64,000 bases of DNA from Lepidurus packardi (taxonomy: Eukaryota; Arthropoda; Branchiopoda; Notostraca; Triopsidae), in contig JAKZAN010000002.1 in assembly GCA_023053545.1 (NCBI GenBank), positions 8,304,790 to 8,368,789 on the forward strand, given 5' to 3'. A program made the translations under genes and the position numbers. The notes under the pieces were generated by a model. It had not been told where the DNA came from. It did not search any database and saw only the letters and a list, made by a program, of their open reading frames with translations. Of the stretch, positions 24,440 to 35,604 are shown one piece after another (the stretch's first letter is position 1; every line of letters begins with the position of its first letter).

Positions 24440-26256
24440 AGCGCTTTGACACTAGCCCAAACCTACGCAATCTAAACGTTTACAGTTATATTTACATTTA
24501 AATTGAGCCAAAGCAAAGTTAAAATCACCAAACACTGCCAGATTTTAGTTTAAAGCAAATAAAAGCATCAAGCGCTTGAAAAATATTTAGTTTCTATTAG
24601 TGCAGGCTATAAAGAAGCAAAAGATACAAGCCAGGTGACTGTCAACGTTCTGAAAGCCATATGAATTGCTTAGCGCATTCAATTTAACAAATTCAAACAA
24701 ACAAATAGCAAAATAGCAAACAGAATCAAATAAATCTTAAAATTATAGCAAATGGAACGCTAAAAGCTGTAGTACGATTGGAAGTTATTCAGAATTATAG
24801 CAAAAAAGCGACTGTTAAAAACAACTTACTTCTGAAGTTTAAATGTTAACCTACACTCAATATTATTTCAGGCCAAAATACCACTTACATCACGTGCGAA
24901 CGTTGGTTGTTTACTAAGTGACCAATCTAACCGGTAGAGTATTGCCAAGAGAGCGCGCACTTCGACTGTCACGTCACCTTGACGAGCTGCAAATATGACC
25001 CCCCGACTGATTTCAGGGAAAGTGCAACGCAAATATTCAACTCACAACTATCTAGGGAATACTAATTATTAGAAAACTCTAATATGGAAGAACTGCCAAA
25101 AATAAGTTAAGCTTAATTGCTGTCCCTATTACGGAAAGCGAGAACATTCTCTTTCTACGCCTCTAGCTATTGGCGAATTATACCCGTGATATGAACTGTA
25201 CCTTTTTATAATCCTGCTGAGGCTACAGGCTTCAGTATAGAATCATGTTTTCGACCTATTAAGGCTAATTGATCCTATCTTTTTTTAAATGATAGAATTT
25301 TGGTACGTAGTGGTTGAATGGAACAATGGTTGAATTGTATCTTCGAAATGGCCCTGTAAATGTAAATTTCGTTCTTTAAATATTAGTTGTTAAACTACAA
25401 TTAATATCCGGAAAAGAAATATTTACAGAAAATTAGAATGTAATTATGTTTCATTTTGATTACATCGCAATATCTAGGTTTGTATTTAGGATTCAATTTT
25501 GAACTAAAGCAAAACTTGTCTATTGAAAACGTTTGGAAATATCATGAAGGTTCTTCATAATACAACACATCTCAAGCGACGTCCGCTTTCTTAAAGCAAT
25601 TCATTTATCTGATTCTGTCGGGCGCCCTAGTTCGGGTGAACCTCATAAACCACATCCATAAGTGCTCGTGTTTAACGTTTAAGCCAAGGGAAATTAGTCC
25701 ACAACCCATTCCTGCCTTTGCTTACGGACCTCTTTGTATTGAAGCCTTCAACAACAATCAGAATATCTGTAAAAGGAAAAGCAACACTATTTAAAATGAG
25801 CACTAATTGAACGACAAGTCTGGAACATTTCAAGTTTGCTCAGAGTTTCAACAACAATCAATTTTAGACAGATATTGCTCAAAGCTAACCAGTTCGATAC
25901 AGGGAGATGTGTGACCTATGAGTAATAATCAAAATGCGTACAACTTATAGAAAGGAAAGGGAAATGCAAAGACCTTCTGATAGTTTTAGTTTTGCACGAG
26001 CATTTCCGATTCCTAGCGCATTAATCTGGTGAAGACGCCTTTGACGAATTGTGTGCTGCTGGTTAGCCACAAACCCACATCCTCTAAATCCTTTTATACA
26101 CAACCATTATGGGAACTCAAAATAATTACACAATGCTGTGAACGTCACACGTCCGTATCCTTGAGTTGTTTAATACTTAAGCCAGTGCGTTATTGTTCCA
26201 CAGCTCATTTCTGAGTTTACCGACGAACCTTGCGCAATATCGTTTTCGCATCTGCT
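24440..26256. other. Intergenic region between MAP3K4 5' end and the C-x11-C cluster
   Basis: No supported gene. It presumably contains the MAP3K4 promoter. The stretch 25630-25740 resembles 26080-26240 imperfectly (shared order of TTAAGCCA, CCACA.CCCAT/CTCAT and TTTAC..ACGAACCT-like words), perhaps an old duplication of the upstream region of the first cluster gene. Confidence 0.4.
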
Positions 26257-26691
26257 ATGTTCAATCCAAGTGAGCTATCCAGAGATGTCAGCGATCTTCG
26301 CACTGATCCTGCGATTAATGTTCACAGTAATCCACAGACGATACCCGTGTCCCATGGAAACGATAATACCCAGTGCGAGGGGGAGGTTTCATCTTCCAAT
26401 CCAAATGAGGTAAGAAAATATTATTAATTACTTTGTTTATCATTAGATGAATTCTGAAATACAGGTGACCGGGCGGATAAATTGTGGCAATAACAGCAGC
26501 ACTAGTTCTTCGGTAAGTGACATTCTCACTTAGTTTATCGAGCATTTGCTTCGAATGAATGTGTAACTAATTTCCGGCTTGTTCACTTTTTAACCTAGAC
26601 AACGCGATGCAAATCTAACGAACGCCTGGATCACCGAAATGTGTGTCGACCAAAAATCCGACCGTTATCTCGCTCTGCAAATCCCGAATAA
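26257..26691 (+). CDS. C-x11-C family member 1, three-exon soluble form
   Basis: Exons 26257-26409, 26465-26512, 26599-26691; both introns are phase 0; 97 aa. It opens MFNPSELSRDVSD without signal peptide or membrane segment. The tail is in the last exon: C-K-S-N-E-R-L-D-H-R-N-V-C-R, which keeps the two cysteines 11 residues apart, the Asp at position 8 and the Arg after the second Cys, but lacks the usual P-x-G-Y. The exon plan matches the genes at 36167 and 46311. Function unknown. I chose the first ATG that gives an M-x-N-P start shared with the 36167 gene. Confidence 0.65.
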
Positions 26692-28077
26692 ACAAAGCAG
26701 ACAATCAAATCAAAGTTTGAAAGAGACGAACCAGAAGAACTCGTTATTTACTAGCCTGTAAAATGTATACCTTGCTAAGAAATATATACCCATTTGATCT
26801 TGTTCAGATTCAGTTTTTTTAATAAAAGTGATTGCCAGGCTCTTCGAGAGACGTAGAAATTTGCCTCCACATCTTGCTGACGTAAGAGATAATATTTCTC
26901 ACAGAATATTTGATTATTACTTTACACATTACTGGTTCGTCCTGACAATATAGGAAATTGTGTAGCTCGCCCAAAAAGGAAGCTCTTCTTCTTCTGCGGG
27001 TAGTCATGGCGTCGAGTTAGGCCTGTGTATTTTATTTGCCATGGTGTACAACGCAATAAGAGACGTATAAGATTAACCAAAACAATGACACTGACTTGTT
27101 TTTCCTTAGCTCATAAGTTCTCTTCCAAATCCTCGAGACCCAATGCAATTAATAATAAGAAACGCCATTTTCAGGGTAAAAATTTGATAGCGCCATCTTA
27201 TGAAGTCGGAATGTTCCCTATCGCCAAGATCACGGCCAAGACTTCTCTATTGGCCAAAATTTTCTAATACTGCGTGTATTCACTAGACATCGAAGTTTTA
27301 CTTAACTATTTAACAAAAAGTTTACCGAAACTGCATGGAATTGGTATACAATCTATAAATACTTGGACTACTATCTTATATTCTTCCATTACAGGGTGTG
27401 CAGTACTGTGATAATATTATCCATCTTTACAAAAAATTACTAGGATTGCTTCCACCTTTTAAGGCTACGAAAAATTAACTTAGAACACATACCAGTAAAA
27501 AATCTTCAATAATTCTTCAAGGCAAGTAAATCAATGTTTTACGTATTATGTTATTAATGGAATGAAAATTTTTAATCGTTCGCCCTGATTAATAATCGCT
27601 TTTTAGCCACCTATTTTTTCAAACAATGGCAAATTTACGCAAAATAAAACAATTATCAAATCGAATCAGTAACCAAATGGGGTGGTAAACCTGGTTTCCA
27701 GGGCTACTTTGAGAATACAGTTATGTCCCAAACGAAAAATCAACTTAAAACACATAATAGTAAAAAAAAAACATTTTCAGTAATTCTTTTGGCAAGTTCA
27801 TAATCAATGTTGTACGTATTATATTACTAATTGACTGAAAATATTAAATCATTCGCCAAGATTGCTAATCGCTTTTTACATAACTATTCTTTTGAAGAAT
27901 AGAAAATTTGCGCAAAATAAACATTTATCAAATCAGTAGCCAAATGGGATAAAAAGCCCGTTGCCATGGCTATTTTGATATTATAGTTTTATCCCGTTTT
28001 ATCCCAGACCATGCTAAACACCGGTTTGCTACTTACCTGAACAGGATGCAGCAGCCGTAACTTATGCAGTGACGAAC
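26692..28077. other. Intergenic, AT-rich, contains a tandem duplication
   Basis: No supported gene. The distinctive content is the direct repeat pair at 27468-27995 described separately. Confidence 0.5.
27468..27995. repeat. Tandem duplication, two ~260-bp units
   Basis: 27468-27730 and 27731-27995 run in the same order with substitutions and small indels. Shared blocks include CAGTAA..AATTCTT, TGT.TTACGTATTAT, CGTTCGCC-like, AATCGCTTTTTA, CAAAATAAA and ATGTCCCA/TTATCCCA. They lie directly upstream of the membrane-anchored gene at 28078. Confidence 0.7.
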
Positions 28078-28713
28078 ATGCGGTGGCGAAAATACCCCGG
28101 TTCCAATCCAGAGGGATACGGAAACGTCCCGTTGGAACCCCCTAGATACGGTGACTGCTACATCTCGAAGAGCGAAGAGGATAAAACTGTTGTCTGCTGG
28201 TTACCGGTACTCAGTATGTTCAATACCAAATTATTGTGCAAATCAAACTCTCGTAATGAAGCCATGGCTGTGCACAGTATTGCCGTTAAGTATTCCGAGT
28301 GTAAAGGGACACCTTGTTCGATAGAAATGGTGCCTGATAACCTCTCAGAGACAACAGACTCAATGAAGACCAAAAAGATTGTCATTATTTCGTGTATTGT
28401 GATTGCATTAGTTCTGGCTTGCCTAATTGTTTTGAATCTTCGTGTGTTTTGTTTCGAAACTACTACTGAATTAAAAAATTATACCGAATCATACGAAAAC
28501 AATGCTGCAATGCTACTCTCAACTGTACAACGAACTACCGAACATCAAGTGTTGGCAGCAGAACATCAAGTGTTCGCAGCAGCTTTTATTGGTACGGTAA
28601 TCGGGAAAACCAAATGCCCAAAATGGCAAAAACCTGACCACATGCGAAAATGTCGATTAAGCTGGAGAAGGACAAAGCGTTTCATTGCAGCAAGTCTCAT
28701 TCCTAGATTTTAA
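28078..28713 (+). CDS. C-x11-C family, type II membrane form with long N-terminal region
   Basis: Single open exon, 211 aa from the first ATG. Residues 1 to about 95 are polar with several Cys. One hydrophobic helix (KKIVIISCIVIALVLACLI) follows, flanked on its N-side by lysines, so the C-terminal half is predicted outside (type II). That half has a short duplicated EHQV..A motif. The tail C-P-K-W-Q-K-P-D-H-M-R-K-C-R keeps the C-x11-C spacing, Asp8 and the basic residue after the second Cys, then a basic extension. A shorter start at the Met just before the helix (about 28366) is possible, since the paralogue at 29333 begins near there. A decayed copy is at 31151. Function unknown. Confidence 0.6.
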   Translation: MRWRKYPGSNPEGYGNVPLEPPRYGDCYISKSEEDKTVVCWLPVLSMFNTKLLCKSNSRNEAMAVHSIAVKYSECKGTPCSIEMVPDNLSETTDSMKTKKIVIISCIVIALVLACLIVLNLRVFCFETTTELKNYTESYENNAAMLLSTVQRTTEHQVLAAEHQVFAAAFIGTVIGKTKCPKWQKPDHMRKCRLSWRRTKRFIAASLIPRF

Positions 28714-29332
28714 CCTATGGAATCTTTTAGTTGGCGCCGAGGCCAAAGCTACAATAAAGCAGCTACATTTACTAGTCTCGTTCGTGTTTTGAAAATTGCT
28801 CACGAACCACATAAAGACAATTTATTTTATGGATCTGTTCAAATCTCTACTGTTTATCGTGTATAAATATAAGAACGTTGACAATCTGGTATTAGCTGTT
28901 TCAGTTTTTTATTACTGTACTGTAGTACTGTTCTTCCCTGCGTGCATTTAAAAACGGAAAACGGAAAACAACGTCTGTCGGGAAGAACCTTTAGTCTAAG
29001 CTGCAGGGTGAATTAACAAGCGCTTCTAGGGCCTTGCGGGGAAAACCCGTTAGACTGTTATGCAGACAAGAGAATATCCCATTAAAATCCCCTACAGGCT
29101 TCAAACTCTAGCTTACTAAAGCTTCCTGTGGCTTTCCTCCTGAGGATAAAACTATGCTGTAGTAGGTCCTCGGCCAACACTTAAGTCGCAGCATCCCAAA
29201 ACACGCTCCTGAGTCCAACGGTATTTGACGCAGACTAGTGCTTCCTGTTGACAAAACACGCTGAAACTTGAAACATATATAACGTCAAGCTAGTGAATTC
29301 TATTGACATCAAAGATCCACAGTGCTTCGAAA
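28714..29332. other. Spacer between cluster genes
   Basis: No gene seen. The first about 200 nt resemble sequence after the decayed copy at 31480 (shared GTGTTTTGAAAATT, ACC ACATA and ATCTCTACTGT words), so the downstream flank was duplicated with the gene. Confidence 0.5.
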
Positions 29333-29713
29333 ATGGCTGTCGCACGTAATCGCTTAAACAATGCAGACACAACAAGGACAAGACGCATTGTGTTAATTTC
29401 ATGTGGTGCAATAGCACTAGTAACTGTGTTCGTTCTCGTGCTCAACATTTGCCTGGCTAATATGGAAACTAATACAGTAGCAGAAGAAGAAGAAAATTCC
29501 AATAGTACGAATATCACAATAGTTGGTATTGGCTCCACGTTTGGCAGTCGTCCTAATTGTCCTCCTGGAGAGCAACGTGACGTTAATGGGAAATGTTCTA
29601 GAACATTTGGTGGGCCTGCAAAATGTCCAAACGGACTACCACCTGAGAACGGAAAATGTCCAAGAAAAAGGTTACCCGGAAAGCGTTCCGTTGCCGCAAG
29701 GTCGCTATCATAA
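29333..29713 (+). CDS. C-x11-C family, type II membrane form with two Cys motifs
   Basis: Single exon, 126 aa. A basic start (MAVARNRLNNADTTRTRR) is followed by a hydrophobic anchor (IVLISCGAIALVTVFVLVL), so it is probably type II. The ectodomain has an acidic/Asn-rich linker and then two motifs in a row. The first is C-P-P-G-E-Q-R-D-V-N-G-K-C (C-x11-C) and the second C-P-N-G-L-P-P-E-N-G-K-C (C-x10-C). The tail RKRLPGKRSVAAR is strongly basic. It is the only member with a doubled motif. The anchor is clearly related to that of the 28078 gene. Confidence 0.7.
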   Translation: MAVARNRLNNADTTRTRRIVLISCGAIALVTVFVLVLNICLANMETNTVAEEEENSNSTNITIVGIGSTFGSRPNCPPGEQRDVNGKCSRTFGGPAKCPNGLPPENGKCPRKRLPGKRSVAARSLS

Positions 29714-30151
29714 GCTCTCATTCCCACAATGTCGCAATATGAGCCAGGACAGCAGTTTTAGATTTGTTTGTATTGCATTTTTTCTATAAAAATGAAATTA
29801 AAAGGACTAATGTCTGAACCAGATCTGAACCAACCCAGATATAAGTTACTGTGTATATTCATTGTAAATATGGACCTTTGTAAATAGCAAATGGAAACGA
29901 TTTTCGACCCGCTCCTGACTGACTTTTGATCGTAAGGTTTTTAATACAAAATTGCCACCCTATCCTTTTTCTTCAATGAACGCGGTTATTGATTTGGGAA
30001 TTTTAATGAAATAGCCAAAAAAATGCTGAGTCAATCTGGACAACTCTCTTTCCGTTGCGCAGATGGAGCTCGGTTTGTGGGTTCAGTACTGCGATCCCCC
30101 AGATTTATTTATTGGTTGTGTTCTGGTATTCTTGTTGTCCGTGTTTTACCA

Positions 30152-30186
30152 GGGGGTGTGGCTCAAATGGTAGAGCGCTCGCTTAG
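30152..30186 (+). pseudogene. tRNA-Ala 5' half (fragment)
   Basis: GGGGGTGTGGCTCAAATGG and the following TAGAGCGCTCGCTTAG match the acceptor strand, D-arm and 5' anticodon stem of tRNA-Ala. The sequence stops at the anticodon loop, and no 3' half, T-arm or acceptor partner follows. The fragment lies between two identical 11-bp direct repeats (30135-30145 and 30189-30199). It is a pseudogene. Confidence 0.7.
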
Positions 30187-30750
30187 TATTGTCCGTGTTG
30201 ACCAACTTGGAACCATCTATTGTAAAAAAGCCACACCTACAAGAAGGTTTACAACTTAAAGCTTAAAGCGCAATGCCAGACTACGTACTGTACCATCTGT
30301 GTTGGTTACTTTGAAACTTTATTCCGACTAACATTCACCTTTTAAAAATTGTCTTCACATGCACACAATTCACTGAATGAGGGTGCAAGGAGACTGAGTA
30401 CAACAAAGTACAACTTCAAATCAATACGACTCTTTAACAAGCATAGCTTTAGAGGTGTTCGTGAAATAGCAAGAAAAAATTGGCAAACATTTTAGTTTCC
30501 CCAATCTGTTAAAACAGCGTGCGCTTATACGTGCTGTCGTCCTTTGATTTTTATGTTCAAGCCATATATCCTGTTTAGGGGTCTAGACAGCTCAATCAAC
30601 TAAATCAAAGACTCATTCTGTAGTATCTCTTGACCTTCGTACAACATACTTCATAGCCTATACGCTGAATTGATACGAAATGTGAAGTAAAAAAAAAAAC
30701 GATACCAGCGTGCTCGTGTTGGATTTCATTAAAGCAATCCATGCTACACT

Positions 30751-31013
30751 TCACATAGCAATCACGTTTATACGCACTTAGCGTCACACGAAATAAAAAT
30801 AAAAACGCGACTTCTTGGATTTCCAAAACGAAGACACAGGTCCTATACGCCTAATATGGCATAAACCAACCCCAAAGAGGTATTGTAATCGGGGTACTAT
30901 CACGTTCAACTTCATAGTGAACGTCACTACTGCAATACCAGCTTAAAACAAGCTCAAAGTGATACCATACTAAATAAGATCATAGCTGAGATAATAAAAA
31001 TTGTTGAAATTAC
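30751..31013. repeat. Dispersed duplicate block, copy 1
   Basis: CACATAGCAATCAC, TACGCACTTAGCGTCAC, then CCTAATATGGCATAAACCAA and ACTATCACGTTCA recur in the same order at 31938-32191. The two copies bracket the decayed gene at 31151-31480. Confidence 0.8.
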
Positions 31014-31150
31014 TCTCAAAATAACAGTGTTCCTTAAGGTCTAAAAAAACGTGCTCTACTAACTAAAAATTTACGATACTGATTGACTTCAACTTTGGAA
31101 GGGTTAAAGATGTTGGCATTATCTTTATTATACTCAAATCAGAGGAAACA

Positions 31151-31480
31151 GATTTCTTCTCAGAGGAAACAGACTCAGCGAAGACCAAAAGAATTGTCAT
31201 TATCTCGTCTGGTGTGATTGCATTAATTCTCGTTTCCATCGTCGTTTTGAACCTTTGTGTTTTTTACTTTGAAACCACCACTGAATTAGAAGATGACGCC
31301 GAATCATACCAAACTCACGCTAATTTCAGCAATGTATCATCAGTGATAGACAGCAGACACGTGGAAACCAAACTGCTGAACATCAAATGTTGTCAGGATC
31401 TGTTTTATACAATTATCAAGAGAATCAAATGCCCAACAGAACATAAACTTGACCGTAAGGAAGAATGTCGAAAACCATAA
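31151..31480 (+). pseudogene. Decayed copy of the 28078 membrane-anchored gene
   Basis: The frame reads SAKTKRIVIISSG, a hydrophobic anchor and FETTTELEDDAESY, close to the same segment of the 28078 gene. It ends C-P-T-E-H-K-L-D-R-K-E-E-C-R with C-x11-C, Asp8 and Arg intact. No in-frame Met exists upstream before a stop codon, and the Met that precedes the anchor in 28078 is Ala here. The N-terminal region is not recognisable. It is probably a pseudogene; a missed upstream exon supplying a start is the alternative. Confidence 0.65.
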
Positions 31481-31937
31481 GGAGAAAGCGTTTCACTGCA
31501 GTAAAGTCTCAATCCGAGATTTTAATCTATGAAATCTCTTAGTCGTCGCCGAGAAGCCACGACATTTATGCGTCTGGTTTGTGTTTTGAAAATTACTCAA
31601 GAACCACATATAGGCAATTATGCTATGGATATGATCTAATCTCTACTGTACATCTTGTAAACATGAGAAGGTTGACTATCTGCTTTTCGCTGTTCAGTTT
31701 TTTATTAATGTACTGTGCGTACTGTACTCCAAGTCGTACCATTTTCGCACGTGGAGTCCTACGTGATATACTTTAAGGTGCTAGAAAGAAAGTATTACTC
31801 ATTGAAATATCAATAAGCAAGTTGTATAGCTCCACTCCATATCTTTAAAGTACTTACATGAAATTTAACGATGCACTAAATTCCGTAAACGTGCTTTCAT
31901 GATTCCGTAACAGCCATGCGCCCTTGTTTTTTCAACT

Positions 31938-32191
31938 ACACATAGCAATCACTTTTATACGCACTTAGCGTCACAATAAATAAAAAGAAAAACGGCACCG
32001 TCTTGGATCACCAAAACGAAGACACAGTTCCTAGACCCCTAATATGGCATAAACCAACACCAACGAGGTATTGTAGTCGTGATACTATCACGTTCAGCTT
32101 CACAGTGAACGTCGGTACTGCAATATCAAGTTAAACAGGCTTATAGTCATAACCATACTAAATGAGATCCTTCATAAAATCGTTGAAATTA
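31938..32191. repeat. Dispersed duplicate block, copy 2
   Basis: Second copy of the block at 30751-31013, diverged by substitutions and small indels. Confidence 0.8.
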
Positions 32192-32619
32192 AACTAAAGA
32201 TAAAATTTCCAATACCAGTGTATTCAGTCAATGTATTCAATCTTAATTTTTCGTTCACAAGCACTGAAGCTTCTATGATCCATCAATTATGGGCTTGTTA
32301 GACAGCATGTTGTAAGTGCAAAGTTACATTACTTCCTATTGCAACCAATCAGGGACGACGAGATTGCAGACATTTTCTCTTATCTCTCCAAACTTGGCTT
32401 TTATCTTGTCTTGTGTTTTCCCTTGGCCTTTGGCTCTCAACAGAATGTCGAGCGACAACGACATGACATGCATCCGTATTTTTAGCCACTAGTAGCGCTG
32501 GTCTCAAGCAGCAAGGTAGTTAGTATCCATCCAAGCGACCCTAGAAGCTTTAAACATTGTACAGTGTAAAATTGACTACCAAAACTTCCAACATTTAGTA
32601 TTCTGTATTCATAGTGTTA

Positions 32620-32800
32620 GGCCCGTGGGCATTTTCCTGATAAAAAAAAGCCACGAAACCTGATAAGAAGCTTTCGTGAAGGCAAGGGGCCCGTAGTTCT
32701 CCATTTCCAAGATCATTTCCAAGTAAGCCTTGCTGTGAAAATATCTAGTAAGGTGTTCCAAGACTTTTTTGGATCTTTTCCAATTCTGTGGTATGCATCG
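32620..32800. promoter_or_regulatory. Upstream block shared by two C-x11-C genes (copy 1)
   Basis: CTGATAAGAAGCTTT, GTTCTCC.TTTC, AAGATCA/TGATCA, TTTCCAAGTAAG and GGTGTTCCAA are found in the same order at 37675-37840. Each block ends about 80-90 bp before the ATG of a membrane-anchored family gene (32881 and 37929). It is probably the duplicated promoter or 5' UTR. Confidence 0.5.
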
Positions 32801-32880
32801 GGCTTAGGATCCTCTTACTTTATTACTCCTTGTCAGAGGAGAACCTTTTGCATAGTAGCAACAGTTCATAAGTTTGCAAC

Positions 32881-33189
32881 ATGGCTGCAGCGGGTGTAAG
32901 GAAACAGCTAATCTGGGGTGTAGTTATCTGTGGTACTATAATCGTGCTCTTTACCGTCATCGCAACAATGCACACAGACAACACTGACTCCGCCAGTTTC
33001 TCTTCAAATGAAACAGACCCCAGTTTGGATTATACTGACAGTGGCTTGCTTAATGACACCACAATAGCCGAAGACAAGAAGGCACTTAGTCAAGCTGCTA
33101 TTGGAAACGTTATGCCAATTATACCCTGTCCTGAAGGCTACCGGCGTGATAAGAGGCATGTGTGTCGAAAACTTATACAGTTTGCATGA
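32881..33189 (+). CDS. C-x11-C family, short type II membrane form
   Basis: Single exon, 102 aa. A short basic start (MAAAGVRKQ) precedes a hydrophobic segment (LIWGVVICGTIIVLFTVIA), then a Ser/Asp/Asn-rich stalk with N-glycosylation sequons (for example NETD and NDTT). The C-terminus is C-P-E-G-Y-R-R-D-K-R-H-V-C-R plus KLIQFA. The closest relative is at 37929, sharing IATMH after the anchor and a very similar stalk. The segment could be a signal anchor or an inefficiently cleaved signal peptide. Function unknown. Confidence 0.75.
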   Translation: MAAAGVRKQLIWGVVICGTIIVLFTVIATMHTDNTDSASFSSNETDPSLDYTDSGLLNDTTIAEDKKALSQAAIGNVMPIIPCPEGYRRDKRHVCRKLIQFA

Positions 33190-35604
33190 TGACCTAACGA
33201 CCTTACAAGTGTTTTCCTTTAAGTTTCTTTTATTTCGTAACTGTGTTTGTCGAACCATGTGTCTGGGTTCGAAGTATTTGGTCTCGCTTTCGCTTTCCCA
33301 AGATGAGACCACCATCTTACGCAGCTAAAGATTAACGTCACTCAAATTAAGTGGGAACAACCAATTGTGTAATTACAGCGGAGGGCTAGTGAACGCTCTT
33401 CCTTGCATGACAGCTCTTGCTATTGCTCCACCGTTAGAATAAGAAAAAACAAAACGGAACTCTTCGGTATGTGAACTAGTTCACACTATCACCAAATACA
33501 TCTCAAAATATGTTACCGGGGGAACAAATCCCGATGAAGGCATGTCTTCTTGTTTGCATTTTTATCGTTACGATTGCGTAAGAACGTCACAAGTGTGGAA
33601 GAATCCAAGTAGATGAAGTCACCACCGGGGAGGGGTTGAAAATTGAGCTCTTGTAAGAAGCTGATTCAGCAACCAGTTCCATGTTCATTGTTGTTGATAG
33701 TCGATCTAGTTACGCGGGTAATCCGTGTGGGGATTGCAAAAGTGATACTTCCAGCACGCTCGAAGGAACCGTAATACCCCACAAAAATACCAAGGAACGT
33801 CAAGAGTTTGATGACCTACTTCCGAGGGTATCTTTAATTACCCAAGGCGTGTTAACAAACAAGAAACCCACAACCCGGCACATAAAAATTCCTGATTCCC
33901 CTGAACGTTTTTGTCAGTGCCTCCCATACTGGATTTTCCGTTTATCCAGCCGTGATCTGGGTTCTTGCCAAAAAGTGATGTCATAACGTGCATGTCATTA
34001 CAAAACAATTATTGTATTCGCCAATTCGTAAAATGTATAGGCTAGGCCTTATGGCTAAATTTATAATAGACTTTGACGACAAACTTTGACCTTCAGTTGG
34101 GCCTATTGATCTTTCGTACCTATTGTATCCTCTTTCTGGTATGAAACGCGGCTTAAGATTGATACTCCTTTTCAATATTTTTGCAAGCTCAATGTGTTGA
34201 CTGCTTCGAGTGTCGGCATTGCTTTCGCTTTCACAGGGTTGCGTCGTAAGCCTGCTATATGGGATATGTTGTGGATACATGAGCGGAGGGAACTTATTTA
34301 TCAAAAGGGTTTTTCGGCACCTCGGAAGTCTTGAAAATCCCCCACTTAGGGAAGTAACGGGTCTGGGTATGGGCTGCATCACAATATCTCATGCTGTGAC
34401 GAAATGCGTATATATCCTTGTTCGGATATTTCGAAAGTTAGTTGGAATAACATGAAGCCTATGTGAAAATCAGGTTTCAAGGGTTTCCTACGTTTTTTGT
34501 TTTGCTCATGACTGTACGTAGTTGCTTTCACCAGAGTGTAATATGTAGCCCGACTAGACCGGACGGGACGCTAATATACATTAAATATTAATAGACCTCA
34601 AATAGGCCCAGAACGGGGCATAGTTGATGGAGTCCTAACGGCAAACTCAGGTTCATTGAAATGACGCTTAAACCTTTACAATTCTTATTTTTTATGTTAA
34701 GATGTGGAAGTGTAGCGCCTCCACACAGTTAAATACTTTCTGGTCAGAAAGATAAAAAAACTGGAAATTCGAAAGACAAAAAAACTGGAAATTCGAAAGA
34801 CAAAAAATTTACGTTTTCGCGCGTGTACGTTTGGCAAATGAATTTGTTTGGCAAATGAATTTGTTTTTACAATATTTTGGGTGGAGATATTATTTCTGAT
34901 TCAGCTGCTAATCTTGCAAAGGAGATTAGCCAGGAATAGATGAGATAATCTATCCCAAGCAATAATTTCAGTAATAGGCGGTCTTTTGAGTTGTAGAGGT
35001 GGTGGCCTCACATAGTACCAACAATGACAGAAGCTATAGGTTTCCATAAAACTTTCGTATCATAATAGCATTACTGACGTGCATTTGCGACCGGTTAGAC
35101 CTAGGCCTAGACTAGAAAAAAAGCGACGGATATGAAAAAGTCGATTCCGGATTTAATCCCGTACACGTTATTTCTATATTTATATGAGAAAACATTTTGC
35201 AAACTGACGAAACATGCTTATTATCCTAGTCCTCACTTAATTCGTGTTCAATTATCTACATGGGACTTTCATGTGAATTAGCTAGTGTTAATTAAAGCTA
35301 AGAGAGTTGTATCAATGAATTGGAAAGCTCAATCAACTGTTAATACTCATTAACCTTTGTTTCTAAAGACTATTTTTAAGAAGGATTAACTCCAGTAGGA
35401 CTTAATTGCTTTGGTTAATTGATATGAACTTGTCCGTTTAGCCACGGTATAGTAGCTTCAACGACTGAATGCAAAAGCAAACAAAATAAAATGGTTGAAC
35501 TTAAAGACTTTCAAGTTTCACCACATTCTCTGATGTTATGATACGTCTCAGATATAGTACGCACAAGCATAGCTATAGGTTAATCACAGAAATACATCTA
35601 TAGG
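33190..35604. other. Spacer without supported gene
   Basis: An open frame of 101 codons at 33681-33986 has no C-x11-C tail, hydrophobic leader or splice support and is not called. Two short tandem repeats (34747-34863) are present. Otherwise nothing recognisable. Confidence 0.5.
34747..34863. repeat. Two adjacent short tandem repeats (24-bp and 17-bp units)
   Basis: The 24-bp unit GAAAGACAAAAAAACTGG followed by AAATTC occurs about 2.6 times from 34747. The 17-bp unit TTTGGCAAATGAATTTG occurs twice from 34830. Confidence 0.8.

Larger units (their letters stand above)
29714..31150. other. Spacer; holds a tRNA-Ala fragment and one copy of a 260-bp repeat
   Basis: No supported protein gene. It holds the tRNA 5' half at 30152-30186 and the repeat copy at 30751-31013. 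Confidence 0.5.

Noticed and set aside
31140..31250. ATG at about 31109 as start of the decayed membrane-anchored gene
   Set aside because: It opens a different frame that stops after about 35 codons, without the anchor sequence.
33681..33986. 101-codon open frame as another cluster gene
   Set aside because: No leader, anchor, splice signals or C-x11-C tail.
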